The notes under the pieces are model-generated. The model had not been told where the DNA came from, made no database searches, and saw only the letters and a program-made list of their open reading frames with translations. Positions 62,401 to 64,000 of a stretch of DNA of 64,000 nucleotides are shown here, in pieces. The stretch is from Treponema sp. UBA4307. GTDB taxonomy: Bacteria; Spirochaetota; Spirochaetia; Treponematales; Treponemataceae. Positions within the stretch are counted from its first letter, which is position 1. Every line of letters starts with the position of its first letter. The DNA lies in contig DGUP01000058.1 of the NCBI GenBank assembly GCA_002394685.1, positions 52,750 through 116,749 of the forward strand. Direction: 5' to 3'. A program made the position numbers and the translations under genes.

Positions 62401-62659
62401 GGTATTCCATAAAAAGGGCATTTTTCTTTGTAAGCTCAGCATTCTCAAAATGCCGGAGTTTAAGAAGTGCCTCGTCAATTGCAGCAGGTGCAGCCTTTGG
62501 GTTCAGTCTGCGGATAGAATCTTCAAGTACAGAGTCATAAAGCGGAGAATGCCAGTCGCGTTCAATTTCCGGCCCATAAACATGCTGCCATCCCATATTA
62601 TCACGGAACAGTTCAATTAAGGCATTTTCATAGGCTTCTTCGTTGTAATCGGCGGACAT
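59468..62659 (-). CDS. hsdR: Type I restriction enzyme R subunit
   Basis: 1063 aa from the ATG at 62659, preceded by AAGGAG ten nt upstream; an upstream in-frame ATG overlaps the ATPase gene. The N-terminal nuclease has PDILLFLNGLPICLFELKSP (PD-ELK type catalytic residues near ~135-155). The SF2 motor has TQGSGKSLSMVFYAHLL (Walker A), MADEAHRGQYG (DEAH) and YIGFTGTPIS. A helical C-terminus follows for MTase contact. It needs HsdM and HsdS, which are not in the window downstream; they probably lie beyond 64000, upstream in this operon. Cleaves unmodified foreign DNA after translocation. Confidence 0.93.
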   Translation of the reverse strand: MSADYNEEAYENALIELFRDNMGWQHVYGPEIERDWHSPLYDSVLEDSIRRLNPKAAPAAIDEALLKLRHFENAELTKKNALFMEYLQNGIEVSYHQNGETKSDIIYIADFNNPSNNSFIVANQWTFIENSNKRPDILLFLNGLPICLFELKSPSREQTDASEAYTQIRNYMQEIPSMFIYNCICVMSDQLTSKAGTITSGEDRFMEWKTKDGNMESKAFADFTTFFEGIFQKDRLLDIIKNFICFNNEGTNTYKILAGYHQYFAVRKAVERTKLAVAGDGKIGVFWHTQGSGKSLSMVFYAHLLQQAIDSPTIVVITDRNDLDNQLYGQFCNCKDFLRQAPVQAESREHLKQLLEGRKANGIIFTTMQKFEESDEPLSDRKNIIVMADEAHRGQYGLTEKIKTSRDEKGNLIAHRTIGTARIIRDSLPNASYIGFTGTPISREDRSTIEVFGDYIDVYDMTQAVEDGATRPVYYESRVIKLKLDDKVLAQIDAEYSALANNADEEVIEKSKHELGKMEEILGHEKTINSLVDDILNHYENERQYLYTGKAMIVAYNRSIAMKIFNRILELRPSWAGTTSQVTVGSKQITVPGDDARIAVVMTESNKDPEEWRAIIGNKHRKQELATRFKDNDSPLKIAIVVDMWLTGFDVPSLATMYVYKPMESYNLMQAIARVNRVFKDKEGGLVVDYVGIASALKQAMNDYTVRDRQNYGEMDVAKRAFPKFQEKLEVCRNLFFGYDYTPFYEGSDLQRGMTISGAVNFIVAPNKENEKQAFIKEALMLKQALSLCSSMVKEHMRLEAAFFESVRVLVMRLLYNPSGKKFSLKEINDRINELLKQSVKSDGVINLFSDVGEKVNLFDPTFLENISKMKEKNLAVEMLKKLIDEQVKVYKRTNLVKSEAFSELIQQTLNRYLNGMLTNEEVIQELLKLAKEMLHASEEGNKLGLSDEELAFYDALTKPEAVKDFYSNEDLVALTKELTETLRKNKTIDWQKKESARAKMRMIVKKLLKKYKYPPEGQEDALKTVISQCELWTDNVADFETTEKTLSYSINDDYGSLKVAEP

Positions 62660-62673
62660 ATAATCAAAACTCC

Positions 62674-63885
62674 TTATGCTTCTAATAACCATTTTATCAC
62701 ATTTTTATGAATAATGCCGTTTTGTGAGAAATCAAAATCATCTAGGGATAGAACATATTTTGGGTAATTATCTTTTACAAAATCGTATGCTCCAAATTCA
62801 CGCTGAACGGTTTCATCAGTAGCAAGAAGATAACAGACCTGAAAATATCTAATTCCCTTTTCATCCTTCGCGCAAAAATCAATTTCCTGACTTTTTGCTT
62901 TGCCGACAGTTACAGAATAACCTCTTCTTAGCAATTCCATATACACAATATTTTCAAGAACCTGATTGATGTCTTTTTGATTTTTCATAAAAAGACTCTG
63001 ACGGATTCCATGATCTGTTATGAAAATTTTTTCCTGAGTGGAAAGAATTTCTTTACCTTCGATATTCTGTCTGGAAACAAGACTAAGCAGACAGGCTTCT
63101 TTACAATATTCCAGATAATTATAAACAGTTTCTGTAGAAAGAGAGCGTTTTTCGTTTTTCAAGTATTTAATCAAACTTGAAGAAGAAAATGTATTTGCGA
63201 TATTTGAAATAAAAAAAGTAATAAGAGCCTTAAGTAAGGCGACATCACGAATTTTATAACGATCGCAGATATCTTTAAGAATTATTGAATTAAAAATATC
63301 ATCGAGATACTGCTTTTTTTGAGATTCACTAAAATCAAAATTATAAAGAAAAGGATATCCGCCTGTATTAACATAAACATCAAAAGCTTCTTTTTGCGAT
63401 ATTTTTGGATTCATTAACTTTAGAGCCTCAAAACTTTCCGCAAAACTAAATGGGTACATTTTTATTTCAATGTAACGCCCGGCAAGATAAGTTGCAAGTT
63501 CACCAGAAAGAAGCTTTGCGTTTGAGCCTGTAATGTAAATGTCGCAGTCAAAATCTATCATGTAGGAATTTATAAGTTTTTCCCAACCGTCAAGTTCCTG
63601 AATTTCATCAAAGAAAAGATACAATTTTTTATTGCCAGAATTTTTAACAAGGGTTTTTACAGCAGAAGTCACGCTTTCAAAGGACTGCACCCGCTCATCT
63701 GTAAAAGACTCAAAGTTTAGAGATAAAATACATTCAGTATTAATACCTTTTTCTACAAGATAATCCTGGATTTGTTCCATCATAACAGACTTTCCGCAAC
63801 GACGAATGCCCGTGATAACTTTTACCACAGGCTTATCTACAAAAGGTAGAATCTTGTTAAAATACACGGAACGATTGATTCTCAT
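62674..63885 (-). CDS. AAA_14 / DUF4143 ATPase
   Basis: 403 aa. Walker A is GIRRCGKSVMMEQIQ (residues ~27-41), Walker B LYLFFDEIQELDGWEKLIN (~93-111), and sensor-like YITGSNAKLLSGELATYLAG. The middle is a small winged helix (TFSSSSLIKYLKNEKRSLST), and the C-terminal DUF4143 nuclease-like domain contains GYSVTVGKAKSQEIDFCAKD (E-x-D-F region of a PD-(D/E)XK-like fold). Such ATPases are common, with unknown function, in accessory loci of anaerobes. It ends 15 bp before hsdR and is probably cotranscribed with it. Confidence 0.88.
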   Translation of the reverse strand: MRINRSVYFNKILPFVDKPVVKVITGIRRCGKSVMMEQIQDYLVEKGINTECILSLNFESFTDERVQSFESVTSAVKTLVKNSGNKKLYLFFDEIQELDGWEKLINSYMIDFDCDIYITGSNAKLLSGELATYLAGRYIEIKMYPFSFAESFEALKLMNPKISQKEAFDVYVNTGGYPFLYNFDFSESQKKQYLDDIFNSIILKDICDRYKIRDVALLKALITFFISNIANTFSSSSLIKYLKNEKRSLSTETVYNYLEYCKEACLLSLVSRQNIEGKEILSTQEKIFITDHGIRQSLFMKNQKDINQVLENIVYMELLRRGYSVTVGKAKSQEIDFCAKDEKGIRYFQVCYLLATDETVQREFGAYDFVKDNYPKYVLSLDDFDFSQNGIIHKNVIKWLLEA

Positions 63886-63891
63886 GTATAC

Positions 63892-63954
63892 ATTATATTT
63901 CGATATATCGAAAAAATCAAGGAATATTTTTATAAGTTTTCGGTATATCGAAAA
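63892..63954 (-). promoter_or_regulatory. Promoter with two TCGATATATCGA-type palindromic operators
   Basis: Leftward promoter: TTGATT (63920-63915), 17-bp spacer, TATAAT (63897-63892), 6 nt to the ATG at 63885. The perfect 16-bp palindrome TTTCGATATATCGAAA (63898-63913) exactly fills the spacer. A second palindrome, TTTTCGGTATATCGAAAA (63937-63954, one mismatch pair), is centred 40 bp upstream. A repressor bound at both would close the promoter, perhaps by looping or cooperative binding. Confidence 0.75.
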
Positions 63955-64000
63955 TAACAGAAGATTTCATAATTCAGTTCGTTTGGACGGAAAGCAAAAT

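Overview
The window looks like chromosomal DNA of a host-associated or anaerobic Treponema-like spirochaete. Supporting this are the low G+C content, the strong preference for CAG over CAA, the many lipoproteins with relaxed spirochaetal lipoboxes, the long MCP, the Lol-type lipoprotein export operon, the HD-GYP and PilZ proteins, the InlB-type repeat surface protein and the ATP-type PFK with spirochaete/trypanosome-like active-site residues. The assignment rests on gene content only; no rRNA is present.

Layout. 1-673 is the 5' part of an AlbA_2 (Schlafen-like) regulator under an operator-laden promoter. 951-7704 holds a Y-family polymerase and an array of six TM2-domain membrane proteins (seven TM2 domains), with a chemoreceptor inserted on the other strand. 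7816-10488 is a zinc/manganese-type ABC importer whose ATPase carries an N-terminal DUF1893 (TM1506-like) domain. 10560-17340 holds small membrane and lipoprotein genes, an acyltransferase, an orphan DNA methyltransferase, a K+-channel-like protein overlapping a separate cyclic-nucleotide-binding protein, and two copies of a previously unnamed MITE-like element with inverted ends and 6-bp target duplications. 17367-26632 carries a seven-repeat InlB/FGE lipoprotein, an IlvY-like regulator, LysM and lytic transglycosylase proteins, a NifU-domain protein and a Cys-tailed SlyD. 26642-29002 has aroK, an RsmI-like methylase and a DUF606 transporter. 29254-35551 is an ABC / FtsX / LolA-like / outer-membrane protein operon. 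35656-37611 is a Fur-family operon with a perfect Fur/Zur box and a COG0523 GTPase. 37763-52063 is mainly housekeeping (hlyIII, ychJ, rlmB, PilZ, TPR, murB, cysS, pyrH), plus an ECF sigma/anti-sigma/transglutaminase cluster and a peptidoglycan hydrolase. 52133-58044 has tRNA-Val, gdhA with a peculiar duplicated 3' end, a secreted nuclease-like lipoprotein, a D12 methylase and pfkA. 58152-63885 has an HD-GYP phosphodiesterase, a type I restriction subunit (hsdR) and a DUF4143 ATPase behind palindromic operators.

Cross-cutting signals. Several genes have a near-consensus sigma-70 promoter whose -10 box lies only 4-12 nt before the start codon, with no Shine-Dalgarno, so leaderless or nearly leaderless mRNAs seem common here. 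The two accessory loci at the window edges share one design: a palindromic operator placed inside the -35/-10 spacer. The most novel-looking items are the MITE pair (one copy sits on a stop codon and brings its own intrinsic terminator), the TM2 array, the DUF1893-ABC fusion, the GYF-filter channel with a separate CNBD subunit, and an acidic LFG/SDDD motif shared by two proteins of the Lol-like operon. All functional statements are from reading sequence; no database search was run.
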